Positions 34,733-42,711 of a stretch of 45,856 nucleotides of DNA are shown piece after piece. A program made the translations under genes and the position numbers. Source of the DNA: CAVWDI01 sp046259385 (GTDB lineage Bacteria; Chloroflexota; Anaerolineae; Anaerolineales; UBA4823); contig JBJYWI010000267.1 of the NCBI GenBank assembly GCA_046259385.1, positions 1 through 45,856 of the forward strand, written 5' to 3'. Each line of letters begins with the position of its first letter. The first letter of the stretch is position 1. The notes under the pieces are model-generated. The model was not told where the DNA came from. It saw only the letters and a list, made by a program, of their open reading frames with translations, and did no database searches.

Positions 34733-36517
34733 TTACATCAAGCGGTACCCGCCTATCTCATTATTGAAAATCCAGCTTACAATTTCACCAATTCTTATAT
34801 CCTTGTAAAGATATGTAGCCCGGTTTATTGCATCTGACCCCCCTCCGCGCATACTCTGTCTCCCCCTTAGCATTTTCTCAAATCTATTTTGCCAGATAAG
34901 AGAATTCTCTTTTCGTAAATCAACCCAACCTTTATTTGCCCAGCGATCTATATCACCTTCAGTGATTTTTATGCTTTTTCGCCCGTGCAGTTCTGGTATC
35001 CGAATAAATTGACCGCGAAGCAATGTTACTCCATCTGATAACAAAACAGGTATTCCTACTGATGTGATGAATTCAGAAATTTCTGGATTTTTATCCAGGT
35101 AATTTTCAAGAGAAATGGAAATTTCTTCAGGTGTCCTTTCGTAATTATTCTCCAGTGATTGACTCGGGTTATTTTCTTCTTGTTGGAATAATACATTTTT
35201 CAATGTGCAATAAACCTGCTTGAGCAAATAAGACTCCCAGAGTAATTTTGACAATTCTGGTGGACCCAGTTCCCCTAATGCTACACTTGGTATTTTCGTT
35301 TGCGTTTCAAGTCGTTCTATCTGTTCAATGGCTTGATTGCGCAAATATCCCGCCCGGTAGGTTGGACCCATTATCGCTCCATCAATTGCAGCGAGTACAT
35401 CTTTTCCTGTATTAACACCGCGAATTTCAAGTTCGACAACCCGCGCAATTTCTTCGGGAGTCATAAACTCCATTTGGCGTAAAGCTGTGATCGCTTCAAA
35501 TTCGCCTTTTGTGAATATCCCATTTTCACCGGTCTCAACAATTGGTATTCTTAATTTTTCCTTTTTTTCCAAAATATTTTCTTCAAGTTGTAAAATGAGT
35601 TGATCTGTCAATGCATCTTTGTGGCTCTTGAATATATAAACAGGTTTTCCGTGACGGCAAACCGTTTTCTGAGTGATGTTTGAATAACCCACCATAGCGG
35701 CTGGTTTTATTTCCTTAATGATCGGTGGAGCATCAGGATATGCTTCAGTGGGTGTACGGGCCATCAGGAACATCAAACCCGTATGTGCAAAAGCCATCGC
35801 CGTTTTGGACATTAATTTTGCGCTTGGCTTATCTTCTCCATGGGTATAAGGTATGTTAAGCCCCATTCCACCAGTTCCTGTCGTGCCTACTTTCAGATAA
35901 AGGCGAGTATTGGCTTCCCGAATTGCTTTGTTCAATAATATTACATGTCTGATGAGCTGGGGGATATATTGTGAAATCATCAGTATTTCGATCGAGCTTT
36001 TCGAATCTTCTAATTCTTTCTCAATGATTTCAACTTCTTTTTGATTGAAATTTTCATTTAATTTATTGAAATCCCTATGTGCAATTTGAGTTGCTGTGTA
36101 AATATCCTGGTAGCTTATTGCTGTTGCGGTGTTGATTGAGTCAATAATAATGTCAGGTTTATGTTTGAGTATGAGTTGGACGAGATGTGATCTCCGATAT
36201 GCTTCATCGACGTCTCCAAACAGGTCCTCAAACAAACAAATGCGATATTCAGAATTGTCCAGCAACTGATTCCGGTTGAGTCGTTGCTGCCTTTCCTCAA
36301 TATTGAATTCGCTTCTTACAAATATGTCACCCCAGAATCCGATAAATTCGATTCCAGGAAATTCTCTTTCCAGAGAACTTATCGTTTCCCTGACATCTTT
36401 TTGATACAAGGAGGCGAGAATAACTTTCTCAGGTTTCAAACGCCGCGCAATCCGATGGGCAATTTGAAAGCCAATCATACCCGCTCCGCCCAGTATTAAA
36501 TAACACCTGTCATTCAT
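34733..36517 (-). CDS. Large Rossmann-fold protein of unknown function
   Basis: I do not recognise the exact function of this 594-residue protein. Its N terminus (LILGGAGMIGFQIAHRIARR) is an NAD(P)-binding GGxGxxG fold like extended short-chain dehydrogenases or epimerases. Around residue 210-240 is a Gly-rich segment VGTTGTGGMGLNIPYTHGED followed by SAKLMSKTAMAFAHTG, which may close the active site. About 300 further residues form a mainly helical region without a motif I can name. AAGGA precedes the ATG. It is twice the length of ordinary family members. Its position before mvaD suggests a linked pathway, but this is only contextual. Confidence 0.75.
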   Translation of the reverse strand: MNDRCYLILGGAGMIGFQIAHRIARRLKPEKVILASLYQKDVRETISSLEREFPGIEFIGFWGDIFVRSEFNIEERQQRLNRNQLLDNSEYRICLFEDLFGDVDEAYRRSHLVQLILKHKPDIIIDSINTATAISYQDIYTATQIAHRDFNKLNENFNQKEVEIIEKELEDSKSSIEILMISQYIPQLIRHVILLNKAIREANTRLYLKVGTTGTGGMGLNIPYTHGEDKPSAKLMSKTAMAFAHTGLMFLMARTPTEAYPDAPPIIKEIKPAAMVGYSNITQKTVCRHGKPVYIFKSHKDALTDQLILQLEENILEKKEKLRIPIVETGENGIFTKGEFEAITALRQMEFMTPEEIARVVELEIRGVNTGKDVLAAIDGAIMGPTYRAGYLRNQAIEQIERLETQTKIPSVALGELGPPELSKLLWESYLLKQVYCTLKNVLFQQEENNPSQSLENNYERTPEEISISLENYLDKNPEISEFITSVGIPVLLSDGVTLLRGQFIRIPELHGRKSIKITEGDIDRWANKGWVDLRKENSLIWQNRFEKMLRGRQSMRGGGSDAINRATYLYKDIRIGEIVSWIFNNEIGGYRLM

Positions 36518-36541
36518 GAAGCATCCTTATTAAGAAGAGTA

Positions 36542-36614
<73 letters not shown>

Positions 36615-36752
36615 CATTTAAGTTGCGGTTGTTTGAACAACTGGATTTGGTCATGCAATCAACCGGGTGATAATTATAAGCAATAAATCAAAAATATGCA
36701 AAAATGTATAAGATTTAAAATTAGCAATGCACTCCAATATTTGAAATATGTA

Positions 36753-38693
36753 TTATTGTTTAAGGCATCGAAAATTCTTCTTCAGGAATTCAATCGGTTC
36801 ATCAGGTAAGTAGGAGCTGTTCGTCTCTAAATTTTTACATATCTGGTGTTTCACGAATGGCAATTCCCCGACTATGGGAATCAACTTTTTTGCCTCCTGA
36901 TAATTTCCGGTATATGCATATCCTTCAATGAACGGAACCCATTCTGACCAGTCGTTTGGCCTCAATCCTATTCGTTTTACTTCATTCGCGATCCTTACTA
37001 TTTCATCGTAATTTTCATTCTGACCTGCAAGGCTGGCTTTCTGGAAGTAGAAACACCAGTTGTGTTCTGGCTCCACTCCAAAAATATCCTCTGGCGGTAA
37101 AGGAGCTGATGGTTCAGGCGCTATTCGATCTAATTTGGAATATTGAGAGGCTGCAATTATTTCAGAGGAGGCGAATTCAGATAACACTGGACTGTCACCG
37201 TCAATTAAATGTAAACAGGAATATTCGCTGGGAAGAGTAAATACAAGTGTATTCTCATAATCCCTTTCATAATTAATGATGCGTGTTGAACCTTGATCCC
37301 AGAAAGAAGTGACTATATTCTTAAGCGTCTGATCGTTGAGTACTTCTACCTTGATTTCGACTTCCTGGGAAGTAGGGTCGAATATCAAATTGACTGGTCC
37401 CCAGAGTTCGTAATCTTCTTCATAGCTATGCTTGTATAAATTCCCGGTAAGAACTGTATCCTTACTGATTTCAGGTGCCCTCCAGTACAATTGCCAGAGC
37501 ACTTCCTTGTGAACATCCCATTTTTCTTTGAAGTTTGTTGCATTAAGATACTGTGTGCAAACTGCAAACCCTAACAAACAGGAGTATATGAATAATCTCA
37601 ACCATTCCTTTTGAATGTATGAAAGTGCACCCATTATTATCAGGGCAACTCCAAGTGAAGATTGGAGTGAATAACGGTCCCAGTTTGTTTGGAAATGTAC
37701 ATGACGGTTTGACAGAATAACCGGTATTGAAGTGANNNNNNNNNNNNNNNNNNNNNNNNNNNNNNNNNNNNNNNNNNNNNNNNNNNNNNNNNNNNNNNNN
37801 NNNNNNNNNNNNNNNNNNNNNNNNNNNNNNNNNNNGAGTTCGACTGCCAGTCTCACTCCGTTATATGCAGGTGAAAGGGTATAACTTTCCACGAGACTAT
37901 CTACATTCATCGCTGGGCGTACACTCTGGAATATAAATAATCGCCAGAAAAGTACAACAATTGCAGTTATCAGGTTAGGTAATGTCAGAGCGAATAATGA
38001 TTTGAGTTTTAGGTTTACTTGCTTATTTACGTCTATTTTATTAATGGAATACCATACCAGGATCAGTCTGACTGCCTCCATACCGATAAGATATTCGGCA
38101 ATCAACAAATAGAAGAGGGACGAAACTGTTGAAAAAATGATCAGAAAAATTTTTAGAAGCTTATTTCTTACAAAAATTGCTTGTAATGTCAGACCAATCG
38201 AGAGAATAGAAATTGCATACGCGATAAATAGATTGCTAAAGGTGTTACCATTTGGTTGCTGCAGGAATCCTGGATATACAACCAATAATAGGGTAATCAA
38301 TGTGTTTGAATAGTTGCGTATCGGCCAGATTAAAGATAGGATCCAGTAAATACCATAGAAGCTCAGCAATCGGACTGCGAAGGAAAATAAATTCCAGTTT
38401 AGAGGCTGATTGCCCAAAATTGAATAAGTCCATGAATATAGATAACCCAAAGCAGGTCGGTCTGTTGAGAACAGCTCAATAATTTTTTGAGGGCCATGTG
38501 TATAACCCGTCCAGATTAAATACCAATCATCCCGTAAAAAACCGAACTGGTTGATCAAGGGTAAATAGCATATTGCTGCGATTAGGCCGATGACCAGAGT
38601 AGAATAAACAACCCCAAGATTGTAGTTTTCTTTTTTTGTGTTCATAGATAGAGGGTATTGAAAGATATTTTGTTTCGTCGGCAAGTTTACCAT
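36753..38693 (-). CDS. GT-C type multi-pass membrane glycosyltransferase-like protein, interrupted by an assembly gap
   Basis: The N-terminal half has about seven or more membrane helices, with FLRDDWYLIW (acidic pair at D55-D56) in the first outer loop and DRPALGYLYSW soon after. This resembles GT-C enzymes that use polyprenyl-phosphate sugars, where such an Asp is catalytic. After the gap come two or three more helices, then a soluble C-terminal part of about 250 residues with helical, repeat-like text near the end (NYDEIVRIANEVKRIG, NYQEAKKLIPIVGEL). The 100 N at 37736-37835 hide about 33 residues or an unknown length; both sides are open in the same frame, so they probably belong to one gene. 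An internal ATG at 38645 is an equally plausible start. The sugar is unknown. Confidence 0.7.
   Translation of the reverse strand: MVNLPTKQNIFQYPLSMNTKKENYNLGVVYSTLVIGLIAAICYLPLINQFGFLRDDWYLIWTGYTHGPQKIIELFSTDRPALGYLYSWTYSILGNQPLNWNLFSFAVRLLSFYGIYWILSLIWPIRNYSNTLITLLLVVYPGFLQQPNGNTFSNLFIAYAISILSIGLTLQAIFVRNKLLKIFLIIFSTVSSLFYLLIAEYLIGMEAVRLILVWYSINKIDVNKQVNLKLKSLFALTLPNLITAIVVLFWRLFIFQSVRPAMNVDSLVESYTLSPAYNGVRLAVELXXXXXXXXXXXXXXXXXXXXXXXXXXXXXXXXXXTSIPVILSNRHVHFQTNWDRYSLQSSLGVALIIMGALSYIQKEWLRLFIYSCLLGFAVCTQYLNATNFKEKWDVHKEVLWQLYWRAPEISKDTVLTGNLYKHSYEEDYELWGPVNLIFDPTSQEVEIKVEVLNDQTLKNIVTSFWDQGSTRIINYERDYENTLVFTLPSEYSCLHLIDGDSPVLSEFASSEIIAASQYSKLDRIAPEPSAPLPPEDIFGVEPEHNWCFYFQKASLAGQNENYDEIVRIANEVKRIGLRPNDWSEWVPFIEGYAYTGNYQEAKKLIPIVGELPFVKHQICKNLETNSSYLPDEPIEFLKKNFRCLKQ
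37736..37835. other. Assembly gap of 100 N
   Basis: Exactly 100 unknown bases, the usual placeholder for a scaffold join of unknown size. It lies inside the membrane protein gene, so the true protein length and frame there are not certain. Confidence 0.95.
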
Positions 38694-38869
38694 GAAGACA
38701 GTTCACTTATTGATTCCGCTACAATTGGATGATTGAGCAGAATTGGAACCATTAACTCGAACTTTTTAAATGTCGCTTGTATTAAGTGAACATAATTATT
38801 GGCAAATGTTTTCACGGTATATAATTTCAACAGCAAATGATCGAGATTCACATATTTTGATAAGCATAA

Positions 38870-40375
38870 ATGCATAGTATACGCAAAAAAATAATTGTAC
38901 TGATTCTTTTGACTGTGATTTGGATATCCCAACCGTTAGATACGGCACATGGGGATGGGGGTCAATGGCAGTCTGTAATTCCTGGTGTTGATTATAAGGA
39001 ATTCTACATTCCAGGTCCTAATCATCTGTACGTTACCCGAATGGATCGGTCAAATCCAAATCTCATATTAGATACCAGCATTGCTCAGGGGAGACTGAGT
39101 GGAGGATTAGAAACGGTAAGCCAGATGGCGGGACGATATGACCAGGCAATAAACTATTGGGGGGAGGAGTGGGGAAACAGAAATGAAGTGATTGCTGGGA
39201 TAAATGGATATTTTTATGACTCTGAAACCGGGATTCCCTGGAGGGGACAAGTACAATCAGGCTGGTATGCGAAGAGGTTCGATGATAATGAAAACGGAAG
39301 CGGGTTTTCATGGAAACTGGACAGGACGATATTTCTGGGCGGTTGCGTTGTGCATCGACCTGCAAAACAATATATCAAAAATCTATTTTCAGGGGAGGAA
39401 GTGAGACTTGAGGGGATCAATTCTGTACTAGAAGATGACGAACTGATTCTTTACACTCCACAATTTGACACAACTAAATATGCGGGCGAGGACGAAACCG
39501 ATGTAATTATCCAGTTAAACCACCCATCCATGATTTTAAACTCGCCAGAATTTAATGAAGGGGTTGTCCGAAAGGTATCCAGAGGACAAAGTTCCATACC
39601 AATTTTTTTCGATCACGTTATCCTTTCTGGAATTGGTTCATCTGGAGCAAAACTGGGTGAACTTTTTCATCCCGGGGATAAAGTAGCAATATTCCAGGAA
39701 ATCAAGCATTTTGAGCAGGATTGTCAGACTAGCCAGGAGACTGATTGGGCGAAAAGCTATGCTGCAACCGGCGGCAGTTATATTCTGTTGAAGGCAGGGG
39801 TTATCCAGAAATCCAACGACCTTGGTGCTGTGCTGCGCAATGCAAGAACTGTGTTGGCTTACAATGACAACTATATTTATTTTGTAGTAGTAGAGGATAA
39901 GCAGACATTTGGAAATTTGGGAATGAGCATGGTTGAATTATCGTTTTTTTTAAAAAATAGAATTGGTGCAATTTGGGCTATTGCTCTGGATGGTGGTGGT
40001 TCATCAACCATGTATGTAGATGGAGAAGTCAAGAATAAAAAAACTATAAATGAAACAAATTCAGATGATAAAAATATTGAACGGGCAGTCGCGAATGGAA
40101 TCCTTATGGTAAATGTACAACCAAAACAGTTCTCAAATAAATTCTCTGCTGGAGAACAAATTTTTGTATCAGGTGTGGATTTTTTATCTGTTAGAACTGG
40201 GCCGGGAACGAATTACGGAATTGTTGCTTCACTACACCAAGCGCTTACAGGCGAGATTCTTGACAACAAGAACGGAATGAATGGAATCTATGCCAAAGGA
40301 TTCTACTGGTGGAATGTTGCTTTTGGGGAGATTGAGGGCTGGGTTGCTGAGGATTTTATTGCGCCGTTGAATTGA
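38870..40375 (+). CDS. Secreted phosphodiester glycosidase (NAGPA-type) with C-terminal SH3 domain
   Basis: The 501-residue protein has a signal peptide (about 1-27: basic SIRKK, then IIVLILLTVIW). A phosphodiester-glycosidase domain spans about 75-415, with AGINGYFYDSETGIPWRG, AATGGSYILLKAG, RTVLAYND and the strongly conserved LDGGGSSTMYVDGEVKN. A bacterial SH3 domain follows (about 430-500, VRTGPGTNYGIVASLH to WWNVAFGEIEGWV). The family removes a sugar-1-phosphodiester cap in animals; in bacteria it is tied to exopolysaccharide or wall glycan turnover. SH3 domains often bind the cell wall. The gene is divergent from the GT-C-like gene, and a joint role in surface glycans is inferred. Confidence 0.88.
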   Translation: MHSIRKKIIVLILLTVIWISQPLDTAHGDGGQWQSVIPGVDYKEFYIPGPNHLYVTRMDRSNPNLILDTSIAQGRLSGGLETVSQMAGRYDQAINYWGEEWGNRNEVIAGINGYFYDSETGIPWRGQVQSGWYAKRFDDNENGSGFSWKLDRTIFLGGCVVHRPAKQYIKNLFSGEEVRLEGINSVLEDDELILYTPQFDTTKYAGEDETDVIIQLNHPSMILNSPEFNEGVVRKVSRGQSSIPIFFDHVILSGIGSSGAKLGELFHPGDKVAIFQEIKHFEQDCQTSQETDWAKSYAATGGSYILLKAGVIQKSNDLGAVLRNARTVLAYNDNYIYFVVVEDKQTFGNLGMSMVELSFFLKNRIGAIWAIALDGGGSSTMYVDGEVKNKKTINETNSDDKNIERAVANGILMVNVQPKQFSNKFSAGEQIFVSGVDFLSVRTGPGTNYGIVASLHQALTGEILDNKNGMNGIYAKGFYWWNVAFGEIEGWVAEDFIAPLN

Positions 40376-40407
40376 CGAATGAATGTTTAGATATTGATCA
40401 ATAATGA

Positions 40408-40911
40408 TTATAACGAGTGACCGTCCTCTGCATTCGGGTGATCTGAGAGAAGCTGAACAGCATGGGGGAGTACAGGGATGATAACCTGAAGGTTTTCTTC
40501 TGCGCCTTTTGGACTGCCTGGGAGATTGATTATTAAAGTACTTTTACGTATTCCAGCCACTCCGCGGGAAAGCATTGAATGAGGGGTTATTCTGTTACTG
40601 TTAGCTCTCATCGCTTCCTGAAATCCGGGCACTGAGCGATCAATAACCATGAGAGTAGCCTCGGGAGTGATATCTCGCGGACTTAATCCGGTTCCTCCTG
40701 CGGTCAATATAATATCAAATTTGCCTTGATCCGCCCATTTCGACAGCATAATTTTCAACGAAGACATATCATCTGGAACAATTTCATGTTGTATTATGCA
40801 CCAGCCTTGTTCCAGAATAGTTTTAATAATAACTGGTCCGGTAAGATCGGGGCGTACACCCTGTGATGCACGGTCTGAAACGGTTATAACCCCAAATCGA
40901 ATTTTTATCAT
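40408..40911 (-). CDS. mogA: MogA/MoaB-family molybdopterin biosynthesis protein
   Basis: This family adenylylates molybdopterin before metal insertion. The 167-residue protein starts with IRFGVITVSDRAS and shows the fold's signature ILTAGGTGLSPRDITPEAT, then PGFQEAMRANS and LIINLPGSPKGAEENL. MogA and MoaB cannot be separated with certainty. It is the last gene of the hsp20-lon-PHP run, 30 bases after the PHP gene, and no other molybdenum cofactor gene is nearby. Confidence 0.9.
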   Translation of the reverse strand: MIKIRFGVITVSDRASQGVRPDLTGPVIIKTILEQGWCIIQHEIVPDDMSSLKIMLSKWADQGKFDIILTAGGTGLSPRDITPEATLMVIDRSVPGFQEAMRANSNRITPHSMLSRGVAGIRKSTLIINLPGSPKGAEENLQVIIPVLPHAVQLLSDHPNAEDGHSL

Positions 40912-40941
40912 TTTATATGGGATTAAATTTATCCACGGGAG

Positions 40942-42684
40942 TTATTCTTCATTATTTCCAACCAGACTCTTCCAAGGACCGTGAATTCCATCTTCTGTTA
41001 CACCAAAATAATATCGGTAATCCTTCCCGATCTTTTGTATAAAATCATAGCGCACACTTTTGCCTTGTTTCCGGCGATGGATTATTCCATAATCCCCCTG
41101 CCATATGATTTCTTTTGACAATCCAGGATTCTCTGGAAGTTTAGAATAACGAGTAATCGCGTAATGCCACAATTTTCTGGCTGAACTGGGGGTAACATTC
41201 TTAACCACATTCCCATTTCGTAAATCACGCACCGTATAATAAAATCTCCCATTCCTTTCCTCAACTGATACCACTTCCACACCGATTTTTGGGGCGTTGT
41301 TTTCAATGTCTTCAAATGCGCCAACCTCAAATGTTGCATTGCTGGATTTTTCCGGTTTTTGACCATCCATTAACCGAGAAGGTAAATCCTCTTTATTAAT
41401 TCTCTGGGATAGTCCGCGCGATACCAGACCCACAATTTCGTCTCGAACCGCCAGTCCTGTCTCTGCCTCTGAACGTATGTAAATCTTGCTGTCATCAACT
41501 GTATATGGTGGGTCATCTCCTCGTGGAACGAGTATCCGGATTACTTGTTTATGATTCGTCTGCTGTAGATCGATTGTATAGGTTAAAGGTGGGCTGAGGC
41601 GGTTGTCAATTTCTTTTTTAAGTTGAGAGATTGATTGATTTGGATTGCTAATTCCTGGTACGGGTTTTTTCTGGTCTGCAGAAATGCCAATGTATAATGT
41701 GCCACCATTTGTATTTGCTAATGCGCAGACATCAGCAATTATGGCATATCTTTTTCCACCCCGAACTGTCATAGTATCATGAAAATCCTGGATAATGTTT
41801 GGTCCTTCTTCTTGGGAGGCTCGTATATGGTCAATCGCCGGTTCTGCTGTACGGCGATGAGCCCGGGTTCGGGTAAAATCATTTGATTTAAATAAATTCA
41901 GCAGCGCCTCGAAGGATAGTTCAGGTAAATTAACATCCGTAGCGCGGTCTCCAATTCCGAGATTCTTTCTACGTTTTGGGTCAACTGTAAGCCTGTGCGC
42001 GTCTGAACCCTGAATGCAATGCATCCGGCGCGGGTACTCAGGTTTCTTTCCACTGAAGAATGCTGCAGTGTTACGACCTTTTTTTGATTCAAGATCAGTC
42101 ACTTCCAGAGCATGCAAGTGCGAATCTTGAGTATAGGCTATTTTAGTCTGACCTCCGAGTGGAAAGCCGACCATCGCCACACCGTTATTTGAATTCGCGT
42201 GCGCTGCGATCGAAATTCCGCCCGCTTCTTCAATCAAACGGTATGCTGTTAATACATCGCTGGATGCTCCTACGGTCACAGATCCCTCATCAAGTTGATC
42301 GGGTGGGATGTTTAAATCGAGCAACAAATGTTCAATTTCTCTGATGGGTATATCCGGGTTAAAAATTCCGAGGATATGAAACCCGAATGTGGCTGTGAAT
42401 TCAAATCCAGGCAATACCAGTATTTTTTTGGTAAGCCTTTTATATTCTTGGAGCTGAAATTCCTCTTCTGGAGTTGAACGTCCCAGGTCGTGGAGAAAGG
42501 TTAACTTTTCGATATCCTCCATGAACTTGCGATAACCAGCCACAGTATTGTGATCGGTGATGGCGATCGCAGTGAGGTTGCGCGCTTCTGCCTGTTGCAG
42601 CATCTCGAGTATTGAGATGCCTGGTTGTTGATAATCACTCGAAGCAGGCGAATGAATGTGTAGATCAATTGAGTACCATTTCAT
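40942..42684 (-). CDS. PHP-domain phosphoesterase fused to AlbA_2 (Schlafen-type) putative DNA-binding domain
   Basis: Residues 1 to about 280 are a PHP domain with the metal ligands in DLHIHSPASSDY (H9, H11), AITDHNTVAGY (D44, H45), SIAAHANSNN and CIQGSDAHRLT. Residues about 295-430 match the AlbA_2 region of Schlafen-like proteins: CALANTNGGTLYIGIS, then ISQLKKEIDNRLSPPL and DSKIYIRSEAETGLAVRDE. The last 110 residues (from about PKIGVEVVSVEERNG) have no family I recognise. PHP domains hydrolyse phosphoesters, including DNA ends and nucleotides; pairing with AlbA_2 suggests nucleic-acid processing, an inference. It lies 27 bases after lon on the same strand. Confidence 0.85.
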   Translation of the reverse strand: MKWYSIDLHIHSPASSDYQQPGISILEMLQQAEARNLTAIAITDHNTVAGYRKFMEDIEKLTFLHDLGRSTPEEEFQLQEYKRLTKKILVLPGFEFTATFGFHILGIFNPDIPIREIEHLLLDLNIPPDQLDEGSVTVGASSDVLTAYRLIEEAGGISIAAHANSNNGVAMVGFPLGGQTKIAYTQDSHLHALEVTDLESKKGRNTAAFFSGKKPEYPRRMHCIQGSDAHRLTVDPKRRKNLGIGDRATDVNLPELSFEALLNLFKSNDFTRTRAHRRTAEPAIDHIRASQEEGPNIIQDFHDTMTVRGGKRYAIIADVCALANTNGGTLYIGISADQKKPVPGISNPNQSISQLKKEIDNRLSPPLTYTIDLQQTNHKQVIRILVPRGDDPPYTVDDSKIYIRSEAETGLAVRDEIVGLVSRGLSQRINKEDLPSRLMDGQKPEKSSNATFEVGAFEDIENNAPKIGVEVVSVEERNGRFYYTVRDLRNGNVVKNVTPSSARKLWHYAITRYSKLPENPGLSKEIIWQGDYGIIHRRKQGKSVRYDFIQKIGKDYRYYFGVTEDGIHGPWKSLVGNNEE

Positions 42685-42711
42685 GATTTTTTCGAAATTT
42701 AATGCATATTA

